Shown one piece after another: positions 31,008 through 39,213 of a stretch of 56,759 nt of DNA. The number at the start of each line of letters is the position of its first letter. Position 1 is the stretch's first letter. Below the pieces are notes generated by a model. It saw only the letters and a list, made by a program, of their open reading frames with translations, ran no database searches and was not told the DNA's origin. The position numbers and the translations under genes were made by a program. The DNA is from Myxococcota bacterium. GTDB lineage: Bacteria > Myxococcota_A > Polyangia > Fen-1088. The stretch is from contig JAICYS010000006.1 of NCBI GenBank assembly GCA_025934105.1, forward strand, positions 1-56,759, written 5' to 3'.

Positions 31008-34000
31008 ATGAATCGGGTGACGGTCAGGGCGTTCGTGGCGCTGGCGGCGCTGCTGGGAATGGGCGTCGGCGTCGGAACGTTCGGCTGCACCGAGCAGACC
31101 GGCACGCCGGAGGCCGAGCTCCGGATCGCCGCCGAGAGCGCGCCGGCGAGTCTGGCGCCGCTGACGGGGGTCTTGACCCAGCACAACGACCTGTCGCGCA
31201 CCGGCGCCAACCTGAGCGAAACGATCCTGAACACGTCCAACGTGCACACGGGAACGTTCGGCAAGCTGCATTCCTATCCGGTCAGCGGGCAGGTGTATGC
31301 GCAGCCGCTCTACGTGGCGCAGGCGATCTCGGGCAAGAACGTCGTGTATCTCGCCACCGAGGCCAACAACGTCTACGCGTTCAACGCCGACAGTCCGTGG
31401 GACCTGCTCTGGTCCCGCACCAGCATCGAGACGCCGTGGATGTCGGGGTCGACCTGCGTGAACACGCAACCCCTCATCGGGATCAGCAGCACGCCGGTCA
31501 TCGATCCGTCGACGAACACGATGTACCTGACGGCCAAGCGCAACGCCAACGGCGTCTTCAAGTACATGCTGCACGCGCTGAATCTGACCACCGGCGCCGA
31601 CAAGCCCGGCAGCCCCATCGACATGGGCCTCGACGCCAGCGGGCAGCCGCTGTCGGTGAACGGGTCCGGCGACGGAACCAGCAGCGGCAAGATCGTGTTC
31701 GATCCCATCCGCCACCAGAACCGGGTCGCGCTGACGCTGTCCCAGGGCGTGTTGACCGTCGGATTCGCGTCGCACTGCGACCAGAACAACTACCACGGGT
31801 GGGTGCTGCGCTTCGATACGACGTCGTCGCCCATCCGACCTTTGACGCCGTTCATGACCAACCCGAACACCGGCCACGGCGGTCTGTGGCAGGGGGGCGG
31901 TGGATTCCCCGTCGACGCGTCGGGCAACCTTTATATGGTCAGCGGCGACGGGCGGTCGGGGACCACGACCACCGACGGCACGCAGCTGGCCAATGCCTTC
32001 ATCAAGCTGACCAACGTCGGGATCGCGGGGACGCCCACGGTCGGGTCGTGGTTCATGCCTTCGGATGTCGCGACGCTGGACAACGGCGACGTCGACCTCG
32101 GCAGCTCGGGACCGCTGTTGATCCCCGGGACGTCGTTGCTGATCGGGGGCGGCAAGAACGGCATCCTCTACGTCGTCAACACCACCGGCGATTCGATGGG
32201 GCACTTCAAGTCGGGCACGCCGCCAGACACCCAGATCGTCCAGCGCTTCGCGGGATCCAGCACCAACGGCCAGATCGTCGGCGGGCCGGTGTGGTGGGAG
32301 AGCCCGGCCGGGCCGCGCCTCTACGTATGGCCGGGCGGCTCGACGCTGGGCGCGTTCGCGTTCGACCGATCGACCAACCTGTTCAACACCACGGCCATCA
32401 GCCGGTCGGCGGACGTCGCGACCGGTGGCGACGCGCAGGGCGGTCAGCTCTCGCTGTCGGCCGACGGTTCGACGGCCGGCACGGGGATCGTCTGGGCGAC
32501 TCGCGCGCTCGGCAGCACGGGGGGCGGCGGGTTCAATTCGAACACGCCCGTGGGCGGCGTCCTTTACGCCTTCGACGCCGAGAACCTGGCGACCAAGCTG
32601 TGGGACTCGAACATGGTGTCGTCCGACAAGCTCGCGAACGCGCCCAAGTACATCGCGCCCACCGTCGCGAACGGCAAGGTGTACGTCGGAACTCTGGGCG
32701 CGGCGCCCAGCTCCGGCGGCGAGGTGGCGGTCTACGGGCTGTTCGACGCGCCCACCGACGGAGGCGCCGGCGGTTCGGGCGGCGCCGGGGGCAGCGGCGG
32801 CAGCGGCGGCAGCGACGGCGGCGTTCCCCCCACCTTGACCTGCGCGACGGTGGATGGCGGCGCCGCCCAGCCGACGAACTGGACCTACGTCTACAACACG
32901 TACTTCGCGGGGACGACGACCGGCGCCACGGCCGGCCACTGCTCCGAGTGCCATGCCTCGACGCTGGCCGGGTTCGCGTGCGGCGCCGACAAGGACAGCT
33001 GCTACACGGGGCTGGTCAGCGTCGGCCAGGTGACGCCAGCCAATCCGGGCGGGTCGCCGCTGGCCGACCCGGAGCAATCGCCGCTGGCCTGGTTCGGCCG
33101 GCCGACCCCGCCGCCGGGGGTGCTGGCGTTCATGCCCGCCGATCTGGTGGTCCGCAACCCACCGGCGGTGGCGGCGGTCTGTGGCTGGGTCCAGGCCGGC
33201 GCGCGCGACGACAAGGGCGACGGACAGACCTGCACCGCCGCGAACGAGTGCGCCTCCGGCTTCTGCGTGGGGGGAGTCTGCTGCGCGACGGAGAGCTGCG
33301 CGCCCACGCCCGCCGACCAGATCGACACCGGCAGCAGCAGCGCGGTCGCGCCGTTCGGCGCCGATCAGTTCTTCAGCGGCGGCACCAGCCGGACGGTCAC
33401 CAACAGCATCACGATCACCGGAATCACGAACCCGGCGCCTCAGGCCGTCTATCAAAGCGAACGATACGGCACCTCGACCTACACCTTTCCGAACCTCACC
33501 CCGTCGGCCACCTACACGGTCCGGCTGCACTTCGCCGAGCTGTTCCAGACGGCGGCTGGAAGGCGGGTCTTCAACGTGCTCATCAACGGGACCACGGTCC
33601 TGTCGCAGTTCGACATCTTCGCGACGGCCGGCGCCGCGTTCAAAGCCGTCCTGCGCGAGTTCACGGCCACCGCGAACGCGTCGGGGCAGATCGTCATCAA
33701 TTTCAACACGGTCACCGACAACGCCACCATCGAGGGGATCGAGATCATCCCCGCCACCCCGAACGCCGCGCCCACCATCGCGACGGCGGCCGCGGCCAGC
33801 CCGAACCCGATCACCGGCACCGCCGCCACGCTCTCGGTGCTGGGGGCCGACGACGGCGGCGAATCCAACCTGACCTACACCTGGGCCACCACCGGCACGC
33901 CGCCGGCCGCGGTCACGTTCAGCGGCAACGGCACCAACGCCGCGAAGAGCAGCACGGCAACCTTCACCGAGGCCGGCAGCTACACCTTCCAGGTCACCGT

Positions 34001-34766
34001 CAGGGATCAAGGCGGACTGACCGCCACCAGCTCGGTCAGCGCCACCGTCAATCAGACGCTGACCAGCATCGTCGTCTCGCCGGCCAGCGCCACGGTGGCC
34101 ACGTCGGGCACGCAGCAGTTCACCGCCTCGGGCCGGGACCAGTTCGCAAGCGCGCTGACCACGCAGCCGTCGTTCACCTGGGGCGCCAGCGGCGGCGGCA
34201 CGATCGACGCCGGCGGCCTGTTCACGGCTGGAACCAGCGCCGGCGGCCCTTTCACCGTCTCGGCGGCCAGCGGCAGCGTGGTCGGGACCGGCAGCATCAC
34301 CGTGTCGTCGGGGGCGACCAGCGTCTATCGCGTCAACTGCGGGGGTGCCGCCGTGTCGCCCTTCACGGCCGACCAGTTCTTCAGCGGCGGCACGGCCCGG
34401 ACCGTCACGAACGCCATCAACACCTCGGGCTTGACCAACGCCGCGCCGCAAGCCGTCTACCAGAGCGAGCGGTACGGAAACGCCACCTACACGTTCCCCG
34501 GCCTGGTCGCGTCCGCGGCCTACACCGTGCGGCTCCACTTCGCGGAGCTGTTTTGGACCGCGGCGGGCAAGCGGACGTTCAACGTCGCCATCAACGGGAC
34601 GACCGTGCTGTCCAAGTTCGACATCTTCGCGACGACCGGCGCCGAGTTCAAGGCCACCTTGCGCGACTTCACCACCACGGCGAACTCGTCCGGACAGATC
34701 GTCGTCCAGCTGACCACCGTGAGGGACAACGCGACCGTCGAAGGGATCGAGATCATCCGGCAGTGA
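31008..34766 (+). CDS. Giant lipoprotein: beta-propeller, haem c motif, Ig-like and two malectin domains
   Basis: The ATG at 31008 follows GAAGGAGCT. In this 1252-residue protein the lipoprotein signal ends GVGTFGC (Cys24). Residues about 45-585 form a PQQ-dehydrogenase-like propeller (YLATEANNVYAFNAD, IGGGKNGILYVVNT). A Gly/Ser linker follows, then a CSECH haem c motif (about 645-649) and a Cys-rich patch with CASGFCVGGVCC (about 745). Two malectin domains (about 778-917 and 1105-1252; QAVYQSERYG, YTVRLHFAELF) flank a PKD-like domain and a bacterial Ig-like domain. This suggests a surface glycan-binding protein with a redox centre. Propeller active-site residues were not verified. Confidence 0.85.
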   Translation: MNRVTVRAFVALAALLGMGVGVGTFGCTEQTGTPEAELRIAAESAPASLAPLTGVLTQHNDLSRTGANLSETILNTSNVHTGTFGKLHSYPVSGQVYAQPLYVAQAISGKNVVYLATEANNVYAFNADSPWDLLWSRTSIETPWMSGSTCVNTQPLIGISSTPVIDPSTNTMYLTAKRNANGVFKYMLHALNLTTGADKPGSPIDMGLDASGQPLSVNGSGDGTSSGKIVFDPIRHQNRVALTLSQGVLTVGFASHCDQNNYHGWVLRFDTTSSPIRPLTPFMTNPNTGHGGLWQGGGGFPVDASGNLYMVSGDGRSGTTTTDGTQLANAFIKLTNVGIAGTPTVGSWFMPSDVATLDNGDVDLGSSGPLLIPGTSLLIGGGKNGILYVVNTTGDSMGHFKSGTPPDTQIVQRFAGSSTNGQIVGGPVWWESPAGPRLYVWPGGSTLGAFAFDRSTNLFNTTAISRSADVATGGDAQGGQLSLSADGSTAGTGIVWATRALGSTGGGGFNSNTPVGGVLYAFDAENLATKLWDSNMVSSDKLANAPKYIAPTVANGKVYVGTLGAAPSSGGEVAVYGLFDAPTDGGAGGSGGAGGSGGSGGSDGGVPPTLTCATVDGGAAQPTNWTYVYNTYFAGTTTGATAGHCSECHASTLAGFACGADKDSCYTGLVSVGQVTPANPGGSPLADPEQSPLAWFGRPTPPPGVLAFMPADLVVRNPPAVAAVCGWVQAGARDDKGDGQTCTAANECASGFCVGGVCCATESCAPTPADQIDTGSSSAVAPFGADQFFSGGTSRTVTNSITITGITNPAPQAVYQSERYGTSTYTFPNLTPSATYTVRLHFAELFQTAAGRRVFNVLINGTTVLSQFDIFATAGAAFKAVLREFTATANASGQIVINFNTVTDNATIEGIEIIPATPNAAPTIATAAAASPNPITGTAATLSVLGADDGGESNLTYTWATTGTPPAAVTFSGNGTNAAKSSTATFTEAGSYTFQVTVRDQGGLTATSSVSATVNQTLTSIVVSPASATVATSGTQQFTASGRDQFASALTTQPSFTWGASGGGTIDAGGLFTAGTSAGGPFTVSAASGSVVGTGSITVSSGATSVYRVNCGGAAVSPFTADQFFSGGTARTVTNAINTSGLTNAAPQAVYQSERYGNATYTFPGLVASAAYTVRLHFAELFWTAAGKRTFNVAINGTTVLSKFDIFATTGAEFKATLRDFTTTANSSGQIVVQLTTVRDNATVEGIEIIRQ

Positions 34767-35002
34767 CGGCCGGCGCCGAGCCGCTCGTCGATCCGTCGAT
34801 TTTGTCGACCGTCGGATTCACCCTACATGTCCATGGACCGTGGAACCCGCCGGCCGGTTTTCGGCGCCCGGGAGCCTGGCCCGACGGATTCGCCCGAAAC
34901 TGGAAAAGGCCGCCCGGCGTGACGGGGCATTTCGCGCGCGGACCGGATTTTTTCTGACGACCGCCCCAGGCCCGCGGCACAGACGGGGTTGAGGAGTCCC
35001 CC

Positions 35003-36067
35003 ATGACAACCAAAGCGCTGGTCTCGGGCCTGGCCACTTGTCTGCTGATCGGGGGCTGCAGCTCCAGCGAAATGCCGGGATCGGGAACGGCCTCCGGCTC
35101 GGGTGGCGCGACCGCCACGGGTGGCGCGACGGCCACCGGCGGCACCAGCGCGTCGGGCGGAAGCCCCGGCTCGGGCGGCGCGACGGCCACCGGCGGCACC
35201 ACGGGCGTGACCGGCAAGGGCGGGACCACCGGCGGCACCGGCGGCACCGGTGGCAGCGGCAGCGGCGGCTCGACCGGCGGCGGGGGACGCAACGGGGTCA
35301 CCGGAAGCGCCGGCCGCAGCGGCACCGGCGGCCACAGCGGGTCGGGCGGCGCGACCGGCTCCGGGGGCTCGGGCACCGGTACGGACGGTGGGCTGACCGT
35401 CGACTGCACGACCGCGTTCCCGACCAGCGGCGCCAAGACCACCACCGGCACCAACGTGAACGGCAGCGCCGACGGCCTCAATTACGGCATCTGGACCAAC
35501 GGCAGCGGCGGCAGCATCACGGTGTTCCCGAACGCCCACGCGTTCTCGGCGTCGTGGAGCAACAGCCAGGATTTCCTGGCCCACCTGGGCCTGGATTTCA
35601 ACGCCTCAAAGGCGTACACCGCCTACGGAACGATCCAGGCGCAATTCTCGGAAACCAAGTCTGGAACGGCGGGCGGCTTCTCGATGATCGGCATGTACGG
35701 CTGGATGCACAGCCCGTGCATCGAGTGGTACATCAACGAGGATTCGTGGAACGGCCTGGCCCCGCACGGCAGCGTCACGGCGGTGATTGACGGAGCGACC
35801 TACTACCTGACCACCAGCACGACGACCGGCACGGGCGGCGCCAACGCCTGCGAATCCGGCCACACCGGCGGTTGGACCAACATCACCAGCACCCGGGCAA
35901 GCGCCCGCACCTGCGGCACCGTGACCGTCAGCGACCACTTCGCGGCCTGGGCCAAACAGGGCTGGAACCTGGGGACGCTGGCGTCGGTGCACATCAACGT
36001 CGAGGTTGGCGGCGGCACCGGCAGCATCCAGTTCCCGGTCGCCAACGTCACGACGACCAGCAACTGA
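35003..36067 (+). CDS. GH11-like (xylanase fold) lipoprotein
   Basis: The ATG at 35003 follows GAGGAG. The 354-residue product has a lipobox IGGC (Cys19) and a Gly/Thr/Ser-rich linker to about residue 130. The C-terminal 220 residues resemble glycoside hydrolase family 11: YGIWTNGSGGSITVF, FSASWSNSQDFLAH, YGWMHSPCIEWYINE, a stretch matching the DG.TY strand, and TVTVSDHFAAWAKQGWNLG. The two catalytic Glu positions are present, E241 in CIEWYI and E334 in INVEVGG; their spacing of 93 matches the 94 between E78 and E172 of Bacillus xylanase. Activity on xylan or another beta-1,4-glycan is inferred. It is not in an operon; about 240 bp separate it from the giant lipoprotein. Confidence 0.83.
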   Translation: MTTKALVSGLATCLLIGGCSSSEMPGSGTASGSGGATATGGATATGGTSASGGSPGSGGATATGGTTGVTGKGGTTGGTGGTGGSGSGGSTGGGGRNGVTGSAGRSGTGGHSGSGGATGSGGSGTGTDGGLTVDCTTAFPTSGAKTTTGTNVNGSADGLNYGIWTNGSGGSITVFPNAHAFSASWSNSQDFLAHLGLDFNASKAYTAYGTIQAQFSETKSGTAGGFSMIGMYGWMHSPCIEWYINEDSWNGLAPHGSVTAVIDGATYYLTTSTTTGTGGANACESGHTGGWTNITSTRASARTCGTVTVSDHFAAWAKQGWNLGTLASVHINVEVGGGTGSIQFPVANVTTTSN

Positions 36068-36333
36068 CGTTCATCGTTCTCGGCTCCGCGCGCGCCCGAT
36101 TGACAGTTTGCCGATCGGCCGCAGCTTGCCCGCCGTTTACCTCTTCTACGGCTCGGCCTCCGGGCCACGGCAGACCCCATCGCTGACCATCACGGCCCAG
36201 CAAGTCGGCTTCTCGCTGGCGCGCCTGTGAAGCGGGCTACGGCGATGCCGTAAGCGCCGCCGGCCGCGCTTGTCACCCGCGGCGTCCGGTGCAGGTTCCT
36301 GACAAGAACGGGACACCAATCCGGAGAGGCATC

Positions 36334-36654
36334 ATGAGTCACGCATGGCTGAAGAAGATCGTGCTGTTCGGCGCAGTGGCCTTCACGCCGCTGGTCGCCC
36401 GAGCCAACGACACCGTCAACAACATGAAGAACATGGGGCACGAAGCCTCGGACAAAGCGTCCGACACGGCGTCGGACACGGCGCAGAAAGGCTCCGAGGA
36501 GGCGAACAAGGCCGCCAACAAGGCCAGCGACGAGGCCAAGAGCGCGGCCCATTCGGCGGGCGACAGCGCGGACGAGGCCAAGAGCAACGCGAAGAACGCC
36601 GAGCAGAAAGCGCGCGACAAGGCCTCGGACACGAACGACGAGGCGACGCACTGA
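36334..36654 (+). CDS. Secreted LEA-like alanine/lysine/aspartate-rich peptide
   Basis: The ATG at 36334 has CCGGAGAGG about 6 nt upstream. A signal peptide ends PLVARA-ND (about residue 25). The mature 80 residues are low-complexity and helix-forming, with degenerate 11-mer-like steps such as KASDTASDTAQ, KGSEEANKAAN, KASDEAKSAAH and KARDKASDTND. This pattern is shared by late-embryogenesis-abundant group 3 proteins and some apolipoprotein-like helices, which protect proteins or membranes in stress. Export is unusual for that role. No operon partner is evident. Confidence 0.72.
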   Translation: MSHAWLKKIVLFGAVAFTPLVARANDTVNNMKNMGHEASDKASDTASDTAQKGSEEANKAANKASDEAKSAAHSAGDSADEAKSNAKNAEQKARDKASDTNDEATH

Positions 36655-37014
36655 CGCGAGCGCCGGACCGGTGCCGGTTGCCGCCGCCCTCGCAGGCGCG
36701 GCGGCCGGCGCCGCCTCCGACCGCACGATTGCCGCGAGGCCGCTGCCTGGTCGAAGCGTGGCTGGCCGAACCGGCCAAGCCGATCGTCGCGACCGGCGCG
36801 CCCTGTGCTTCATGGGGAAAGCCGCCGGCGCCGCGTGCCGTTCGGCGGGCGGACGGCGGCCGACGAGCCCGCCCGACGGCGAAGCCGGGCCAGCACCGGA
36901 CGGCAGCTCTTTACCGGCGTGAACGACGATTGGAAGCGCAGGCCCGGCGCAACCAGCCGGCCGATCGTCGCCGGTCACGCCGACCGCAAGGTGGACTGCA
37001 TTGGGCCTAGTGCA
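36655..37014. other. Gene-free convergent interval
   Basis: No credible coding frame or RNA structure. A perfect 12-bp palindrome, CTAGTGCACTAG (37007-37018), straddles the right boundary and contains the stop codon of the transaldolase gene; its half-site equals the outer end of the 165-bp element at 2051. Confidence 0.5.
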
Positions 37015-38202
37015 CTAGCAGGCCGCTCGCCGCTCGGCGATGGCGCGCAGGACGTGGGCGTAAGAGTCGCTGAACTTGCGCACGCCCTGCTCCTCCAGAT
37101 GCTGCGTCACCTGGTGGAGGTCGATCCCGACGCTGCTCAGCGCGTCCAGCACGGCCTGCGCGGCGTCCAGGTCGTCCTCGATGCGGCGGGCCGGGTGGCC
37201 GTGATCCCGGTAGGCGGTGAACGTCTCCAGCGGCAGGGTGTTGATGGTCTCCTCGCCGATGAGCGCGTCGACGTACTTGACGTCGCTGTAGGCGGGGTCC
37301 TTGGTGCTGGTGCTGGCCCAGAGCAGCCGTTGCGGGCGCGCGCCGCTGGCCGCGAGCTGGCCGAAGCGGGCGCCGCCGCGGAAGACACGCTTGTACATCT
37401 GAAAGGCGGTTCGCGCGCAGGCGATCGCCACCTGCCCGCGGAGCCGCCGGGCGGCGTCGGCCGCGATCCGGCCGTTCTTGGCGAGCTCGTCCAGCTTGGC
37501 GTCCACCAGGACGTCGATGCGGCTCAGGAAGAAGCTGGCCACCGACGCGATCCGGACCGACTCGCCGCGGGCGGCCCGCGCTTCCAGCCCCGCCAGATAG
37601 GCGTCGATCACCTGCTGGTATCGATCCAGTCCGAAGAGAAGCGTCACGTTGACGTTGATCCCCTCCTCGATGAGGCGCGCGATGGCGGGCAAGCCCGCCG
37701 GCGTGGCGGGCACCTTGATCATGAGGTTGGGGCGCTGGACCGCCGACCAGAGCCGGCGTGCCTCTTTGATGGTCCCTTCGGTGTCAGCGGCCAGCCCGGG
37801 CGAGACCTCCAGGCTCACGAAGCCGTCCCGGCCGTCCAACCGGTCGAACACGGGCCGGAACTCGTCGGCCGCGAGCTGAACGTCCCGGGTCACGATCCGC
37901 TCGTAGATTTCGGCGTCGTTCTTCCCGGCCGCCCCCAGCGCGCGGATGGCGTCGTCGTACATTGCGGCACCGGTGATGGCCTTCTCGAAGATGGTCGGGT
38001 TGGACGTGACGCCCCCCAGGCCGTCCTCTTCGATGTAGCGCCGGATCTCCCCGGACGTGACACGCTTGCGGTCCAGGTAGTCGATCCAGATGCTCTGGCC
38101 CAGCCGGCTGACCTCCAACAGCGGATTCGACGGGGCGCTTTCGTGCACTCGGCCGGGCGCTTCGCCGCCTCCGCGACCTTCTCGCCGGATCAGGTTGGCC
38201 AT
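37015..38202 (-). CDS. tal: Transaldolase
   Basis: The 395-residue enzyme starts at an ATG with GGGAGAGG about 6 nt upstream. Transaldolase hallmarks are GGVTSNPTIFEKAI near residue 65, FVSLEVSPGLA near 130, LMIKVPAT with the Schiff-base Lys163, GINVNVTLLFG near 185, RIASVASFFLSRID near 215 and LLWASTSTKDP near 280. Length and motifs match the long bacterial (actinobacterial/cyanobacterial type) group. It interconverts sedoheptulose-7-phosphate with glyceraldehyde-3-phosphate in the pentose phosphate pathway. No other pentose pathway gene is adjacent, and it is divergent from the receiver-Fis regulator. Confidence 0.92.
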   Translation of the reverse strand: MANLIRREGRGGGEAPGRVHESAPSNPLLEVSRLGQSIWIDYLDRKRVTSGEIRRYIEEDGLGGVTSNPTIFEKAITGAAMYDDAIRALGAAGKNDAEIYERIVTRDVQLAADEFRPVFDRLDGRDGFVSLEVSPGLAADTEGTIKEARRLWSAVQRPNLMIKVPATPAGLPAIARLIEEGINVNVTLLFGLDRYQQVIDAYLAGLEARAARGESVRIASVASFFLSRIDVLVDAKLDELAKNGRIAADAARRLRGQVAIACARTAFQMYKRVFRGGARFGQLAASGARPQRLLWASTSTKDPAYSDVKYVDALIGEETINTLPLETFTAYRDHGHPARRIEDDLDAAQAVLDALSSVGIDLHQVTQHLEEQGVRKFSDSYAHVLRAIAERRAAC

Positions 38203-38493
38203 GGTCCACCTCTCCCTTTCCAGCGCCCGGGTCGATCCGACGGCGGGCGCTCGTCCCCAACGTACGACCTTCCCCGACAAGCGAAAGCGCCAGCGGCGTC
38301 ATTCCAGCGCCGCCCGTGCGGCAAAGCGGCTCAGCCGGTCCGATTCAGCCGAGCATTATGTCGGTCACGAACGAGGTCACCGACCGGATTGTGTTCGTTG
38401 GCGAACGCTTTGTAACGCCACAGCAAGCTCGCGCCTGATTTCGTGGTTCACATGCGCGCGCGCGATGGGGATAATGGGCCCTGCTCTCCTCAC

Positions 38494-39195
38494 ATGGGTA
38501 CGGGAACATACGATTCGACGGTTCCTGAACCGGATGGCAAAGCCCGAGACGTGGAAGACGCCCCGGCCAAGCGCGAGGCGGTGGCCGCCGGTCATCGCAT
38601 TCCCGTCGTGCTGGTCGTCGACGCTGTCCCCCACCGGGCAGCCGCCATCCGCGCCTGGGCCTGGCAGCGGCGCGGCGTCCGTCCGTTGTTCGCGGCGGCC
38701 GCCACCGTCGCCTACGAGACCGCGGCGCGAGAGCAGCCCGAGGTGGCCATCATCGACCTGATGTTCCGCAGCGGCCGCGGGCTGGCCGTGGCGATCGAGC
38801 TGCGCCGGATCGCGCCCGACGTCGAGATCGTCTTCGTCGTCGACGACGCCGCCCAGCCCGAGGTGCAGGCCGCCATCGACCTCGGGTGGGAGCGGCTGGT
38901 CTCGGCCGACCACCTCGAAGAGTGGCTGGACCGGGGCCTCAAACCGCTGGCCAAGCTGGCCCGGACCGAGCGTGAGCTGCGGGTCGCGCGCCGCGCCGCC
39001 GAGACCGCGTCCGCCGGCAACGTCGTCCCCAGCATCCCGAACCTGCCGCTCAGCGTGGCCGAACGGCGCTACCGCGAGACGTTCCTGCGCTCGAAGATGG
39101 CCACGGCCGGCGAGCGGCGCGAGGCGGCGCGGCTGGCCGGCGTGCCCTACACCACCTTCTGCGTGATGCTTCGAAAGCTGGGCATCAAACATTGA
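38494..39195 (+). CDS. Degenerate receiver domain with Fis-type HTH
   Basis: I start at the ATG at 38494 (233 residues); two more in-frame ATGs lie upstream and no site is strong. A receiver-like domain (about 37-150) has one acidic residue (VVLVVDAVP) and the phospho-acceptor-like IIDLMF, but the Thr/Ser (VFVVDD) and conserved Lys (LVSADHL) are missing. A coiled segment follows, then a Fis-type HTH: ERREAARLAGVPYTTFCVMLRKLGI. The layout recalls ActR/RegA regulators, but phosphorylation-dependent switching is doubtful. Both this stop codon and that of the convergent kinase lie inside a small hairpin at 39193-39213. Confidence 0.75.
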   Translation: MGTGTYDSTVPEPDGKARDVEDAPAKREAVAAGHRIPVVLVVDAVPHRAAAIRAWAWQRRGVRPLFAAAATVAYETAAREQPEVAIIDLMFRSGRGLAVAIELRRIAPDVEIVFVVDDAAQPEVQAAIDLGWERLVSADHLEEWLDRGLKPLAKLARTERELRVARRAAETASAGNVVPSIPNLPLSVAERRYRETFLRSKMATAGERREAARLAGVPYTTFCVMLRKLGIKH

Positions 39196-39213
39196 CCGCG
39201 CCCGCGGCGGTCA
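39193..39213. terminator. Hairpin overlapping two convergent stop codons
   Basis: TGACCGC (39193-39199) pairs exactly with GCGGTCA (39207-39213) around a 7-nt loop. The TGA of the receiver-Fis gene and the TGA of the kinase gene on the opposite strand are the outer bases of the stem. No T run follows; a weak bidirectional terminator is possible. Confidence 0.35.

Noticed and set aside
30746-34957. A 1403-codon open frame overlapping the giant lipoprotein in another frame, and a 1200-codon frame on the other strand.
   Set aside because: Both are Arg/Gly/His-rich shadows of the real gene, typical of GC-rich DNA; the called frame has signal peptide, repeats and domain motifs.
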